From: Epiperipatus broadwayi
Taxonomy: Eukaryota; Onychophora; Udeonychophora; Euonychophora; Peripatidae
Assembly: GCA_028023455.1 (NCBI GenBank)
Contig: JAQFVV010012405.1
Location: 6,847,334 to 6,911,333, forward strand
Direction of reading: 5' to 3'
Length of the DNA stretch: 64,000 nt
Notes under the pieces: generated by a model
The model's database searches: none
What the model saw: the letters and a program-made list of their open reading frames with translations, nothing else
What the model was told of the DNA's origin: nothing
Shown here: one piece after another, positions 1-12,025 of the stretch
Numbering within the stretch: the stretch's first letter is position 1
Layout: each line of letters starts with the position of its first letter
Position numbers and translations under genes: made by a program

Positions 1-464
1 ACAAAAGGTGAGCTATTATATACTACACTGAATGTGAGGGGGGGGGGCTTAGAACAAAATATAGTGTATTCATGCATATTTATACAAATGTTGTAATGGG
101 CCATTTAAAAAAATAAAAGAACAATAGTAAAATGGATTAATCACTCAGGATGTTGAGATAGTCCATCAATTGATATAGTTGAGTTTCAATCCAAAAACTT
201 TTAACTCATGAATCCATCACTATATCACTATAGTAAAATATGAAAATTAATAATTTATTAAATTGTTACTGGGGAAGCTAAATAACATGTAAGCTTATAA
301 ATATTTTTGAGCCTGCAATTGTACCATTATCTAGGACATTATTCTTTTATGCATTATGCATCACTCTAAAAAAATATAATGCTGAAATTGATCATAATGA
401 TATTTAATAAATCTAATATCCTTTTAAAATAAATTCTTTCATAATACTCAGATATATATATAAG
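1..464. other. AT-rich stretch without recognised features
   Basis: I see no gene, RNA or mobile element here. The only landmark is a run of ten G at 38-47. Confidence 0.6.
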
Positions 465-710
465 AGATCAGAGTCTCACATGATTACCATTCTTTATGCT
501 TACACAAGCTGTTTAAACAGAAGCAAAACTCAGATCCAAAACTCCTCACCGATGAAAGCCACAAGCTAGAAACTGGTCTGGGGATATTATATGAATAATC
601 ACTAGATGGGAATTTTATGCACAAACCTTCTTGCTTCCATTGATTATTCTGGTTTGCACAGGGTGGCGCCACCATATGGAAAATTTTGCCTCTGTTTAGA
701 TCAGAGTCTC
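465..710 (+). mobile_element. F1 element, copy a, with 13-bp target duplication
   Basis: This is a short non-autonomous element of the family called F1 here. The body is 478-697 and is flanked by the exact 13-bp repeat AGATCAGAGTCTC at 465-477 and 698-710. It starts with the family leader (ACATGATTACCATTC), shows a fragment of the inverted 3' end (AAACAGAAGCAAAACTC), then jumps to the body and ends in GCCTCTGTTT. Relative to copy d at 53825 it lacks about 90 bp between two CTC triplets. It has no poly-A tail and no coding capacity. Confidence 0.85.
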
Positions 711-1844
711 TTAATAACAAAGATTTAAAGAAAATACTGCCATATTTTGCATATTCGTTTATTTTTCACAATAATTACATATTACAATAATAAAATTCAT
801 TTTAGAATGCAAACGTTTTGATTAAGGAAAATAAAAATAATTTATAAAAATCATGACATGTTAATATTAATTTATTTACTTAAAATGTCAAAGCAAAATT
901 TATTTAAATAAGAGCAGTGTTCTATTCTAGCAACATTTATAGTAAGCTTCAATGTGCATTTAAAATTCCTATTGCCAGATCAATTTCTAGCTTTTGCCAT
1001 TATCCGTGAGGACTAAAATTTAAAACTTGTGTTGTGAATCTAGCTAGGCACTTTTAATTCCTTGGTTACTAACAAGCTAAAAATTTGAAACGCACTGTTA
1101 TTTAATGGTCACTGATTACTCAAATTTAGTAAATGTGGTGCTAGCAGAGAGAGCTGCTCCTGTTTGTATTATATTGGGTAAGATAAAAAATCGAAGGATA
1201 TGGTGTTGCATTATGAGATATTAAGATTTATCACAAAGCTGATACATTCCAACATATAATTTAAAATTGGCTTATATATGTGTTAGTATCAATTATATTA
1301 AAATAGGGTACATAAATATTATTTTTGACTCACTTTATTGTATAATCTTATATCGTTTTAAATTGTATGTAAAGATTAAAAATAAAATTATTTTTTGACT
1401 ATTTTGTTTTGTCAAAATTATTTTACGTTAGGAATAAGATATTAAAGTAGATTACATTAAGAAAGAGTGGCAAGTTGTGACAAACTATCATCACCAGTAG
1501 CCAAGTGTATGACCCTGTTGTCTAGGTACATCAGTAGTATATACTATGTCTGAAGTTATTGTTTTTTTGTTATATAATTTTTAGAAGTATTTATACAAAA
1601 TACAGATTTTTTATTGTATTTTTTTTCTTTTTTGTATGTGCGTGTGTATGATTTAGATTTTTTTTAAAAATTATTTTATTGCTGGGTTCATCTCCAATAT
1701 AAAAAAAATTGGGAATATGATGTTACATTAAGTCGATAAAGTAGCCTTTAAATAATCCATTGCAGGGCAAATCTTTCCCTAGTAAATGCAATGCAAACCA
1801 ACCTTAACAATACCTGAAAGATGAAGATGGAACAGCTCTCCATC
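711..1844. other. AT-rich stretch; possible LINE tail scrap
   Basis: No gene is seen. At 1751-1780 the sequence AATCCATTGCAGGGCAAAT resembles the 3' tail of the family B LINE at 63170 read on the minus strand, but the match is too short to be sure. Confidence 0.4.
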
Positions 1845-1925
1845 TGTGTTTTACCTGCTAGCTAAGAGTAGCTAATATCCATTTACTGACCAATATTGAA
1901 TAGTTGTTTAGATTGGATATTGACA
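1845..1925 (-). repeat. F3 dispersed repeat, fragment
   Basis: On the minus strand this contains CAATATTGGTCAGTAAATGG, which matches the segment CCAATATTGATCAGTAAATG at 57650 and a diverged copy at 12060. Three copies establish a dispersed repeat. Its nature is unknown. Confidence 0.5.
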
Positions 1926-2611
1926 AAAAAGTTCAAAATTATTGAATTTTTTTTTTAAGTTTACTCAATTCTTACTGAACCCAGCCTATAGATAATGCAA
2001 ACAGTGATGCTATTAGTTCATCGTGAGGTTTTTCAATTTTGCATAATACCAGATATTTAATTCAAAGTTCAATATTATTTACTCGTGAACCCGACTATAG
2101 TTATAATCTTTTGTGTTTATCTAAAGAGAAACATGAATGTATTCTTGGCAATCTTATAAAATGTTTACAAGATTAATCAGATGGTAATAAAGATATCATT
2201 GAAGTATAAGTAATAATGTATGACCAAAGTATTGAAAACTGAGAAATAAAATACATAATATTGTACCGGTATAAATCCACCACGCTTACTCATACACAGT
2301 ACCCGAGTTCAAACCCAGTCCACGTTTAAGAATAAATTCCAAAACGCCAACTGAATTCAAACCCAACCCCGGTATGACTAACCGATGATGACTCTATAAC
2401 AGCACGGGGTTATCCCTTTTCTAGCTCAGCTTAGAACATGGACTAAATTCTTACAGTTAATGATATAAGGTTTATTAGACTCTAGACACTGGGACGGTCA
2501 TTCATGTAACGTATATATTTAAGTTGCCAATACAGACAGTAAGTGGCTAAATAGACTTAGAGAGTAATAAAGGTGGAGGACACAAAAATTTAGATTAAAT
2601 AAAATGTTTAA

Positions 2612-2719
2612 TAAGCAAAATATAAAGCATATAAATATAGTGTTAAATAAGACAAATAGAAAGCACATAAATATAATGTTATATAATAGAAATATACAGC
2701 ATATGAATATAATGTTAAC
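2612..2719. repeat. Minisatellite, 36-bp unit, three copies
   Basis: Three consecutive units at 2612-2647, 2648-2683 and 2684-2719 share the pattern TAAnnnAAATAnAnAGCATATAAATATA(A/G)TGTTA. They are diverged by a few bases each. The array sits at the left edge of a region whose composition differs from the rest of the window. Confidence 0.85.
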
Positions 2720-2943
2720 AGTACGGTAAGACTTCCATGAATCCTCTTGTATTTGGCTACTAGTCTTTAGTGAACGTTTTATTTAATAAACAAACTTAAG
2801 CCAATAGCTGGGTAGTTAAATGATTGACGGGTGGTTAAGAGAATCAGAGTATTTGAGCACTGGAAAAATATTTCTCTAAAGATTTTTATTAACTTATTTT
2901 ATTAGAATAGGCTCGAGCCGGAACGTAGACGAACAGTGGAGAT

Positions 2944-3103
2944 GGCTTTATATAAATACGACATAAGAGATAAATGAACTGGTGGTTTTATATAAATACG
3001 ACATGGAAGATAGATGAACTGGTGGTTTTATATAAATGCGACATGGAAGATAAATGAACTGGTGGTTTTATATAACTACGACATGGAAGATAGATGAACT
3101 GGT
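2944..3103. repeat. Minisatellite, 40-bp unit, four copies
   Basis: Units start at 2944, 2984, 3024 and 3064, each reading approximately GGTTTTATATAAATACGACA followed by TGGAAGATAGATGAACTGGT. The last three copies are nearly identical and the first is more diverged, as expected for an array growing from one side. A fifth unit stops after GGTTG at 3104. Confidence 0.92.
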
Positions 3104-3540
3104 GGTTGCCTGGATTCAAAAACCCTACAGTAATCAATTGCGGTGCATTAACGGAATACCGGGCGGCTTGTTCTTTGACAAGGCTTAATGCCCCCAAGTA
3201 GTTCCGGGACACGACAACCAGCCGGGGTTATTTCGAACCCCGGTGATCCAAGAGATTACCGGGAAAGAAAACTGCTTTCCTTCCCCAATGGTAGAATGGC
3301 GAGACGCTAACTTCAGCGAAGGGAAGGCATTGCCACAGACGTGAAGGACGAATACTTGAAGCGGATTTTTTAAAAGAAATTATATAAAACCTAGAAACTA
3401 TTTGTCTGTTTCTACGCCACAGGCTGAGATCCTTACCCCAATAAAACGTAGCGGACTTAAACTGACGGTGACAACAATAATTAGTTAAATTTACTCTGAA
3501 ACTCTAACCCTTCGGGTTGACAAGCGGTAGCGATAGTATC
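3104..3540. other. CpG-rich island of unknown nature
   Basis: This stretch is visibly richer in G+C and in CG dinucleotides than anything within 10 kb. It contains hairpins, for example CCGGGGTT paired with AACCCCGG near 3221-3242 and AACCCTTCGGGTT near 3508. No long reading frame, tRNA, rRNA or transposon domain is recognisable on either strand. It could be a promoter-like CpG island, the end of an unknown element, or foreign DNA. Confidence 0.5.
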
Positions 3541-4563
3541 ACATTATTCAGTGAATTATTCCTCATATTATACATAACATTAATGAACACTTTGAAACTG
3601 TTATACATATATATTTTACGATCGAACCTTAGATTGGTTTTTATAGGACAAATTAACATAGACTAATAAAGTGACTTAACATTTATCAACTCGGAATGTG
3701 AAAGAATATTTAATTCAGAAAATGAAATTACTTTTAGAATAACTTGATCGTTATAGGACACTAGTTTACTCAGAGTTGGAAATATTACTATTGGCAATGT
3801 TTGTTCATGAAATAAGCAACATAAGAAAATATAAATGCATTCAGTTGAAATATTATTACTATTAATTACAATTTTATACCTGATTTCTAAAGACTAGAGC
3901 AGAGGATTAAAAAAGAAAAGAAAATTTACTGACAGATTAAACAATAGCATTATAAATGATATAAAAACTTACATATGATTCACTTGATTGATAACATTAA
4001 GCACGGAAGAAAATTAAAGTTCGTGTAACAAAGTTACTGTTCTTTCTTCATCCAGCTTGGTTTGTGACGAACGTTGGCGCGCATTTTTGAAGGTTATTTG
4101 TAAGGCATATCTAATTTAGAGGTTGGAAGTTGGAAATTGTGAGTTACGTGAAACATGATCAAACAGCGGCACGAGGATCCATATTGGCGGGCAGAGATCA
4201 GCTCCTGGCACTTAGCCCATCAACATTGCGATTCACTGATAAACTTCTTAATAATAAGGTTTGAATTATACTCAACTGCTGTGTTGTCTCGAGACTACTT
4301 CTCTCACACACGACCAAAGTTAGAATGTAAGTTTTTTTCTAAAATAGCCACTGCTGACCTTTCCGACTTGTTTTTGTTTTAGGCTCCGCCTACTTTCTCT
4401 AGCCTCTAGCGATGCAGCTTGACCAACAATCAATTATCTGTTTTTAGCAATCTTTTAATTTAATATCCTATTTTTAAATTGACATAATAATTACATATAA
4501 AAATTCCTTACTAATTTTGAATACAACTTAATTGCTCTGAACATTTGTGCAATTAGATTTTAA
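3541..4563. other. No recognised feature
   Basis: Mostly AT-rich. A moderately GC-richer patch at 4030-4400 has a short open frame (4155-4382) that matches no family I know. Confidence 0.5.
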
Positions 4564-4610
4564 TTAAAAACACTGATCAAAGGAATGTGATTTTTGATCA
4601 GTATTTTTAA
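4564..4610. repeat. 18-bp inverted repeat (hairpin)
   Basis: TTAAAAACACTGATCAAA at 4564-4581 pairs with TTTGATCAGTATTTTTAA at 4593-4610 with a single mismatch and an 11-nt loop. It may be a small foldback element remnant. Confidence 0.75.
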
Positions 4611-4651
4611 ACGACTTTATACAATTTTAAAACTAAAATTTAAAACAAATA

Positions 4652-4827
4652 CGCCCGCACTGAAACTTTAAATTAAATGATATAAATTCGCAAACCACGC
4701 ACACACAAATCTTATTTCATGGTTTGCGACATTTATAGACGGAATCTTTACATATTGACTGATAAACTATAAAATATATAACTAATTTTTATTATAAATT
4801 AAAATAGAGAAAATCTCACTGCGGGCG
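4652..4827. repeat. MITE-like nested inverted repeats
   Basis: Outer arms CGCCCGCACTGA (4652-4663) and TCACTGCGGGCG (4816-4827) pair with one mismatch. Inside lies a second perfect stem, CGCAAACCA (4689-4697) with TGGTTTGCG (4720-4728). The arms are GC-rich in AT-rich surroundings. No target duplication was identified, so a miniature DNA transposon is only one reading. Confidence 0.45.
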
Positions 4828-5067
4828 AACAGTGGTTTGAATTACCGTACATAAAAACACCTGAAACGAAGATCGGTTCTCCGATCTGTCTGTTTCAATA
4901 TTAATGGAAGATTGAAATGAAGTAAGGGGATAATAGTGAGAACAATGTAAAAAAATCTTAGAAAAAAACAAATGGAAAATGAATGAGTTTTTTTAGAAAA
5001 AAAAATTGTTTTAATGATTGCAGTAATTAAAAGTTATAGATAGTAAATCAATTAAAATAATTAAATG

Positions 5068-5460
5068 AGTTGTTGCTTGAGAATTCATATGAAGGTTCAG
5101 ATACTGAAAGTGACAGAGTTGAATTACTGACCATGAATTTTGAGCTTTAGTCTGTCACTTTTATTAGACATTATACCATGAAGGGCAATTGAATATTTTG
5201 TTGCTTGGAAGTACATATGAAATTTAGGTATTAGGGTAAATGATAGAGTTGAGTTATAATTTATGGATCCTTATCTTTTATGTCTTTTCTTCTACCACTA
5301 CATAAACCATGTAGGGCAAAAAATAATAGAATGATTTGCTGCTCTGAAGTTCATATGATTGAGCACAAAAATTGACATAATTGAGATATTGTGTCTGGAC
5401 TTTGAGTTCTAGAGTTTGCCTCTCTGCCGCTACACAATCAGAATGAATTTAATAAGTATT
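5068..5460. repeat. Diverged tandem repeat, about 130-bp unit, three copies
   Basis: The motif TTGTTGCTTGnnAnTnCATATGA recurs at about 5071, 5198 and 5334, each followed by an AGAGTTGA-type block. A related single copy appears near 40548-40625. It looks like an old amplified short interspersed element; no A or B box could be defined. Confidence 0.5.
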
Positions 5461-5574
5461 ATACATTTCCTCCTTAGCTCCATTATAATTTTACAGTAGT
5501 GACATCTATCTTCCAACTCCAAGAACCATACTGTAAGCATTGACTAAAATCAATTAATTTCACTTTGTGCAGTT

Positions 5575-5672
5575 TAGTATGATGATAGATTGCCAGACTT
5601 CACAGTCAAAGTTCATGGATTGGAGTTCAATTTTGAAACTCCTAATGCACAAATGTCACATGACCCTCTAAA
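5575..5672 (+). repeat. F5 SINE-like relic
   Basis: The segment GTTTAGTATGATGATAGA...GAGTTCAATTTTGAAACTC...ATGTCACATGACC aligns with copies at 9755, 29628 (minus) and 36848. A B-box-like GAGTTCAATTTTGAA suggests a tRNA-derived SINE. The copy is old and has no clear target duplication. Confidence 0.5.
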
Positions 5673-8600
5673 ATCAGCCATTTTATCAGTTTGAATAAAA
5701 ATTAATGCATTGCAGTGAGGTATGTGCAATGATTTTTATCGATTTGGCATTTTTCTAGTGGGAAGAATTAAATTTACTTTTGCAATCACCAAAAGATATT
5801 ATTTCTATCAAAATAAAAATTTACAAATGGAGGAATTTTAAATTAGAGAAGTACTTTGTTTGTTACTTTTTGCATGATTCAAACTAGGTTTAAGAAAAAT
5901 ATTAAAATAATCATGTTTGTCCTGAGGCTAGCAATTTATATATTCTAAATTATATTTTAAGATAATAGTAAGAAATAAGATGAGAAAGAAGTAAGATCTT
6001 ATTAAATTGAAAGTGTTTGAAGAAATATTGAAATATGCTAATCATTTTTAAACAATTTAATAGAAGCTATTATAAAACAGAAAAAAAGACCTCAATCTAG
6101 TAGTGAGATGATTAATACATTTCTGAGAAGAAAAAGTAAAAATAGTAAAACTAAAAATTATAGTGGTATATATTGTAATTCTAGTGAGATATGAGTTATA
6201 AAACTCACATATATCTGTATTACATATTTCATAATTTAAAAATATATGATCAAATTTATTAAGAAGAAAAAGAATAGTTAAAAAAATCATTAGTTAAGAA
6301 GTATATTTTAAAATGTAAGTTTGTAAGAAATAAAAGTTTGCATTATATTATTATTTTAAAATAGAATAAAGCTTATTATTAACAGTGGAATGGGGAAAAG
6401 AATTAGAAAAAAAAAGATTTAAAAACTCACTCTCCTTTTTATAAGTTAAAACAAGTTAAAAAAATAAAATGTCTAAAAATAAATCTTAGTGAAAAATCTA
6501 AAATAAAAAATATTAATTAATTAGTGAAAGTGATCTTTTGGAATGCCATTAAGATTTCTAGCTGATAATGAAATTGTAATTGATAATTGAATTAATTACA
6601 AACTATGTAAAATCTATCATTGGTGTAAATGTGATGAGATTGTAGATTAATCTAGGAAAAAGAGTAGATTAAAGAAAAATGTAAAATTAATTAAAAAATA
6701 CATTTAAGTTCAGATAAAAATAAAAACTACTAGAAATGGGAGAGAAAAGGTATAAAAGTTGTAGCTAGCTATTGTTTATTTATTTTGGTCTTCATCCTGT
6801 TATTGATTTATAGAATGAATTCATTCAGTTATCCAAAGATTCAGAAATCTAAGTATAGTATAGATCCAGTCATTACTGCTGGAGACAATATTATTGAAGA
6901 AGTCACAGAACTAACAACATGCATTGCTAGACCCCCTTAGAAGTGTTTGACTGGGCTTTATGCCCTAAGTCCTCCATAAAAATCAACTACCCTCACCTGG
7001 AACCAATGTTTGTGTCATAAAATAGATGCTGCCATTGCTGTTTCTCTCCCATTGTCAAGTTGAAGAATGGAAGATAAGCACTGAAACCATCAATGGAGAC
7101 CTAAAAGCCAACTGGTTGAAAAGTAACACTAATGAAAAACAAAAACAAATGAACTGTGTCATCTAATATCATGAAAAACCTAGGTAAATTTATTTTTAAT
7201 AATAATTGTCTAGACACTTTATTTTTTTAAAATGAAAGAAACTTTAATGGACTATCATAAAATTGAGCCTGAAACTAATCATTTATATTTTTTCTATGTA
7301 AAATTTTATACTGTTTTGTTATATTACATATAGGTATCTATGAATAAATAATCATTTGGACTATTCTCTTTCTCTCTCTTGTCACTACATTGCCATTGTT
7401 TTAAAGAAGTAAATATTAAATATGTTAAATTAAATGCACTGGTCCCCTGATTAAGATTAAGAGCTAGTTTGGAATATTTCAAGCACTGGATTAGTATGCC
7501 TGTCATCTGAGCATACCAGCTATATAACATACAGTTGGCTGGCACCTGAGTTTGATTCTCAAAACAAATAAAATGCTTGGGATGGCAAGGTTTTTGTTCC
7601 AGTGGTCATAGTTATATTTTGTATAGCCCAATCTGGCCATGAGTATCATTGACAGTTATGCTATTAATCATAGTCTCCCCCTGCTTGAAGTGCTAGTCTG
7701 TTCCCATAAATATTAAAGATATAATTGAAGAATTGTAAATGTAAATGATAATGAAGGAAAATTCTTAAAATAAATAATGAAATCATAAACATAAAAGATT
7801 ACTAAATAAATAATATTTTGATAATAATAAAATACTGCTCTATCAAGAATAAACAGATAACTGTTAAAATAAATAAATGCAAGTGCTGCCAAAGTGTGGT
7901 CAAAGTTGGCCAAAAAGTTATTTTTAAAAAAATACATAAACCTATTAAATGATGTTATGAATAGAAGAAAAAGAAGTATAATAAAGAATAAATATGCTTT
8001 GAACTTTATAATAATAAATTAAGCTTGTCAAAGCAAAAAGATATAAAATAATAATTACCAAGAAAGATATGTATTAAGCATGATAATAAGCATATTAAAG
8101 TAAATGTTAAAGCTTAGTTGAAGTCAAGAGATATAAAGTTAAAATATTTAAGATATTTAAAATGAAATGAATGGAAATAATAAATAAATTAAAATCAGAG
8201 GGACCCAGTACAATATAGAAAAATTAACAATAAATTGAAAAGAAAAACAGTTTAAGTAAGAAATGAATAAAAGTATATAAAGTAAGAATGCAAGTAGATA
8301 TAGGAATTGCACAGAAAATACAAGTATTATGCAATATATGGTAAAATAAAATAATTGAACATGAAAACTATACTTATAAAAATTTAACTTATAGAAGATT
8401 ATGGGCTAGCCCATATACATATTGACAAGCAATGGTAAAATAAAAAGGGTGAAATAATATATGCATAATCTAGCATTGCTAGTTTCTTATTTTTCATTAA
8501 TTAATGAGTTCTTCAGATTAAATGAGATCATTTAATTGCAATTCAACAATACACTTCTAGATTCCTTATTATGCATCTCTCATATTTTTATTTTATTTTG

Positions 8601-9754
8601 AAATATTATTATAAAAATAAAGAACTTCATGGTAAAAATGCTCCATTATCTTATGCAAAAAGTGGGGTACTTACAGTTTCCCCAATTAACATGTATAAGT
8701 CTACATGTTTATGTAAATATATTCATGTAATTTTTTTAAGCTTTATACTTTTAGTCAATAGATGGAGATGCTTGTATTCTTAAAAACATCTTGTTAATAC
8801 AATAGAAAATATAGTTAGATATGGAAAAAATCTAAAATGGAAGCAATTACTGAATGTTGATTACAAAATGAGTTAAATCTATATATTTTAAATGTATTTA
8901 AAATGTTATAGATATTAATAGCTAAACTAGCACTAGATTTACATTGGTGTTTATATGTTATTTGAAATCATATGCAGGCAAGAAATAGATTTTAATATTG
9001 CAGTAAAATTGACAAACATTAGTTTTAATATTTTAAGTAATTTATTGGTTGTAAATTATTATATATTCTCAATGTATATTAATTCTTATTGTATTTATTT
9101 ATAAAAATTATGATTAAATATTTTTATATGTTTGTATTTTTTCACAAATCCATATATTTTATTGAACCACTGTATGCAATGGTCTCCTTTTTTTTTGCAT
9201 AATTTATTTACAGAATTGGGGAAGGGGGTGCATAGCTATCCAATGAATTTTAATATGCAGTGAAGATGCATTTACAATATACACTATCTGAAAAATTATA
9301 CTTATACCTGTACATTTAATGATTAAAGTTTTTATTTTTTTATTTCAGTATTATTTATGCCTGCTTTTTAATAATATTTAGAATTAAATTTTATCTTTTA
9401 AGTGCCAAACGAAAGTTGGAAACAAACTCCACATATCAAAAATATTAATTTATTTATTTCACTGTGTTTATTTATTATACTTTTTTTTTAAAAAAAAAAA
9501 AATGTATTAACTTATTCAAAATGAAATTTTTAAATAATATTCAAGGCAGTCTTATCTAATAAAGGAAAAAAAACTCTGGCTATTATTAAGCCCTCTTTTG
9601 TAATTTGGTTCAGATTAACAGAAATACAGAATTATCAGTTCTTAGGTTATTGACGATCAGTATGCAAATGAGTTATTTGTAGGATAGAGATTAGACAAAA
9701 GAATAGTGATGTAAATAAAGATAAAATTATTGTGCAATAATAGTGGAAAGTGTT
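5673..9754. other. AT-rich region, no recognised gene
   Basis: No coding region is supported. About 5940-6740 and 7700-8420 are unusually purine-rich on the plus strand, like the coding strand of the PLE at 19 kb, so they could be decayed retroelement sequence; no motif survives. Less AT-rich blocks at 6890-7130 and 7430-7690 look like old repeats of unknown family. A T10A13 palindrome lies near 9481. Confidence 0.45.
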
Positions 9755-9960
9755 TTGATGTGGTTTGGTGCAATGGTAAAAGACAGAGCTCAAGGTACAT
9801 GGATCAGTCAAGCATTGGTGGTCGAGAGGTCAGCGGCAGCTGCTTTAAAAAGCAGTTGTCCCGGGTTAGCGGGTTCACTTCCCAGCTGATGCTGTGACAC
9901 ATGAGAAGAAAAAAAAGGTACATGGATCATAGCCCAATTGTTATCCACTACTTGAATTGG
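9755..9960 (+). repeat. F5 SINE-like relic split by a tRNA SINE
   Basis: GGTGCAATGGTAAAAGACAG...AAGGTACATGGATCA matches the F5 copy at 29628-29735 (GTGCAGTGGTAAAGTG...ATACATGG). The tRNA-derived SINE at 9807-9914 inserted into it and duplicated AAGGTACATGGATCA, so F5 is the older element. Confidence 0.55.
9792..9929 (+). mobile_element. tRNA-derived SINE S1 with 15-bp target duplication
   Basis: The body 9807-9914 begins GTCAAGCATTGGTGGTCGAG, with a tRNA-like A box (TGGTCGAGAGG), an anticodon-like stem CTGCT/AGCAG, a B box (GGGTTCACTTCCC), the acceptor complement CTGATGC, and the short tail GACACATGAGAAGAAAAAA. Direct repeats AAGGTACATGGATCA at 9792-9806 and 9915-9929 mark target-primed insertion; two of those bases may belong to the A tail. 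The GCATTGG/CTGATGC acceptor pairing is nearly complete. Confidence 0.92.
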
Positions 9961-10259
9961 TTATGAATTCTTAATCAGGATTATTTTCTAGAGAAATGTA
10001 AAATAAATTTGTGAAACACAGAATTGGTGAAGCCCTAATCAAATTCCTTTGAAAGTTTGATAATAAATAACACAATTTAGAATCCAATTAAATGATTAGT
10101 AGATTTATTTTCCGTAGTTATTTTTCTGTTGAAGAAGAGAATTATTAATGAAGTGAAAAAATGAGAAACTTAATATTACATGAAGAGACCATTGTATAGC
10201 CATTTTTAGAACATTAGATAAATTATACCAAACGAATGACTTAGTTTGGAAAGAATAGA
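9961..10259. other. No recognised feature
   Basis: AT-rich sequence. The last 100 bases may be the decayed upstream part of the LINE RT fragment that follows. Confidence 0.4.
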
Positions 10260-10540
10260 AGAGATTAGGCAACAATTGAAAGTGTAAAAGAAATATTGGA
10301 TAAAGGAACTTGTTTTGACAACGTATTTGATAGAATAAATTCAGTTATGCATTGGATATTTTTAAAAAGTATAAATTTGATGGAAATAAGACTACTAAAG
10401 AATTTGTATGCAACTAAGAATATTTTTAATAAATGTAATGGCTTTCATAGAAGGAATAAGTGGAAATGGGGATGTGAAAGGGGTCTGTTATTTAAAATTA
10501 TTTTTGACATATATTTATTAGTATGATATATTCTAACTAG
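10260..10540 (+). pseudogene. LINE reverse transcriptase fragment
   Basis: A frame running from about 10296 to 10526 reads FDNVFDRINSVMHWIF, then LLKNLYAT, then GCERGLLFKIIFDIYL. This follows the order of the LINE RT palm: the AFDrv block with its first aspartate, the Leu-Tyr block, and the GvrQGc...LF block. The RQGC motif is degraded and the stretch after it is lost. It is a dead fragment of a non-LTR retrotransposon; family B (63147-64000) is a possible source but the segments do not overlap. Confidence 0.6.
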
Positions 10541-10884
10541 TTACCTGAAAATGTTTAATTATAAAAGCAGCTCTCTATTAAGTTATATTTTAATAAGTGA
10601 AAGTTGGTATTTTATGAAGTATTGGAAAAAGAATGGTTAAATGTTTGATTGTAATTTCACTTGATGCAGAAATTGAGTGTACTAGTCAATGATGACTCAT
10701 GGTGATCATGTGATTACTGTTCATTAATTTTTTTTAAGCATCATATATTTTTAATTGATTATAAATATAAAATCTATTCATCATCAGCCTTTTAAAGCAT
10801 AATATACTTTAGTAATAAATTATTTTAATAATCTATGAAATTATCACTAAAATGAAATAAATTTATCATCATATCTCAATGCAA
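10541..10884. other. No recognised feature
   Basis: AT-rich spacer between two LINE fragments; it may include decayed LINE sequence. Confidence 0.4.
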
Positions 10885-11370
10885 GATGAAAGTTTGTGTG
10901 TGTAATCCAGTTTTTTCCTGTTTTTCTCCATTTACATTAGCAAACTTCCTTATCCATCTCTTTCACATGTGATTTCCCTTTAGGTTTTTACAATCTATTT
11001 GGATTCAGTTTACTTTAACTGTCCATATATTATCATCTTTTCTTGCAATATATCCAGCCCAGATCCATTTTAGTTTCTTAATTCTTTCAATGACCTCTTC
11101 ATGTTATTTCTAACATAAATCTCTCCATATTTAATTGAGTGGTCCAATTTTTCTGTATTGCTCTTTTGTTAAATGCACAAGTTTCAGATCCATAAGTAAG
11201 AATTTGTAAAAATATGGATTTAGTTTCGTAGTCCTTTCAATGACCTCTACTTGTTATTCCCAACATAAATCTTTTTATAATTCATTCAGTGGTCTGACAT
11301 TTCTGTATTGCTCTTCTATTAAGTGTCCATGTCTCAGATCCATAAATAAGAATAGGTAAAAATATGCACT
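10885..11370 (-). pseudogene. Family B LINE, C-terminal fragment with internal duplication
   Basis: On the minus strand the stretch near 11290-11345 reads YGSETWTLNRRAIQ, the conserved block after the RT domain of RTE-like LINEs. The sequence aligns with the family B copy at 63147-64000, sharing the TCCAGCCCAG and CTTTCAATGA landmarks. A 150-bp tandem duplication is present: CTTTCAATGACCTC occurs at 11084 and again at 11234, with the following sequence diverged. Frames are broken throughout. Confidence 0.7.
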
Positions 11371-12025
11371 TATAACAATGTTTTTTACACAAAGAAAATG
11401 TTAAGAATATTAATGTAATTTTAAATATAATGCATCAAATATGCATTAAGGTTATATTTGATATTCTTACTATTTGGAGATATATATTTAAAGGAGATAA
11501 AATAAAAAAATATAAAATAGTGGGTAATGGGTACAAATAAAGATGTTTGGGAAAAATAATAAAAAATATTTATTGAAGAAATTCACAAAGGGAGGGAAAT
11601 ATTGTTTCTAAAGATACAATATATATATTATACATAACAGTAATAAGCAAGAAGAAAAGAAAAAAAAGTTGATCTTATATGTAGGGTATTTGAAGAATAT
11701 AGTAAATAAGTAAAAAAAAGATAAAGTTTTTTGGTTAGTTTATAAAACCAGCTTAATATACATATGCACACATTAACAGTGCCAAATTTCATTCTTAGCA
11801 ATGACATAATTGTTTATATTATCTTCTTTAAGTCTTCTTATCTTTTGTTTTATTTTCCACCCAATCATAACTAATCTATTTCTAATGATTCTCTCTTTTG
11901 TATTATTTATTACAGCTGTTTCATATCTGTCTCATGTCTTTCTATAACATTAATAATTTTTTCTCATTGTATGAACTCAGATTAAAATCTGGATGGGTGT
12001 TAAGAATTTTTTTTGAAGATATCAG
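11371..12025. other. No recognised gene
   Basis: AT-rich. About 11780-11980 is pyrimidine-rich on the plus strand and its minus-strand frames hint at LINE-like residues (YDWVENKT), but this is too weak to call. Confidence 0.35.

Noticed and set aside
4155-4382. 75-codon open frame
   Set aside because: No recognisable motif; its length is compatible with chance.
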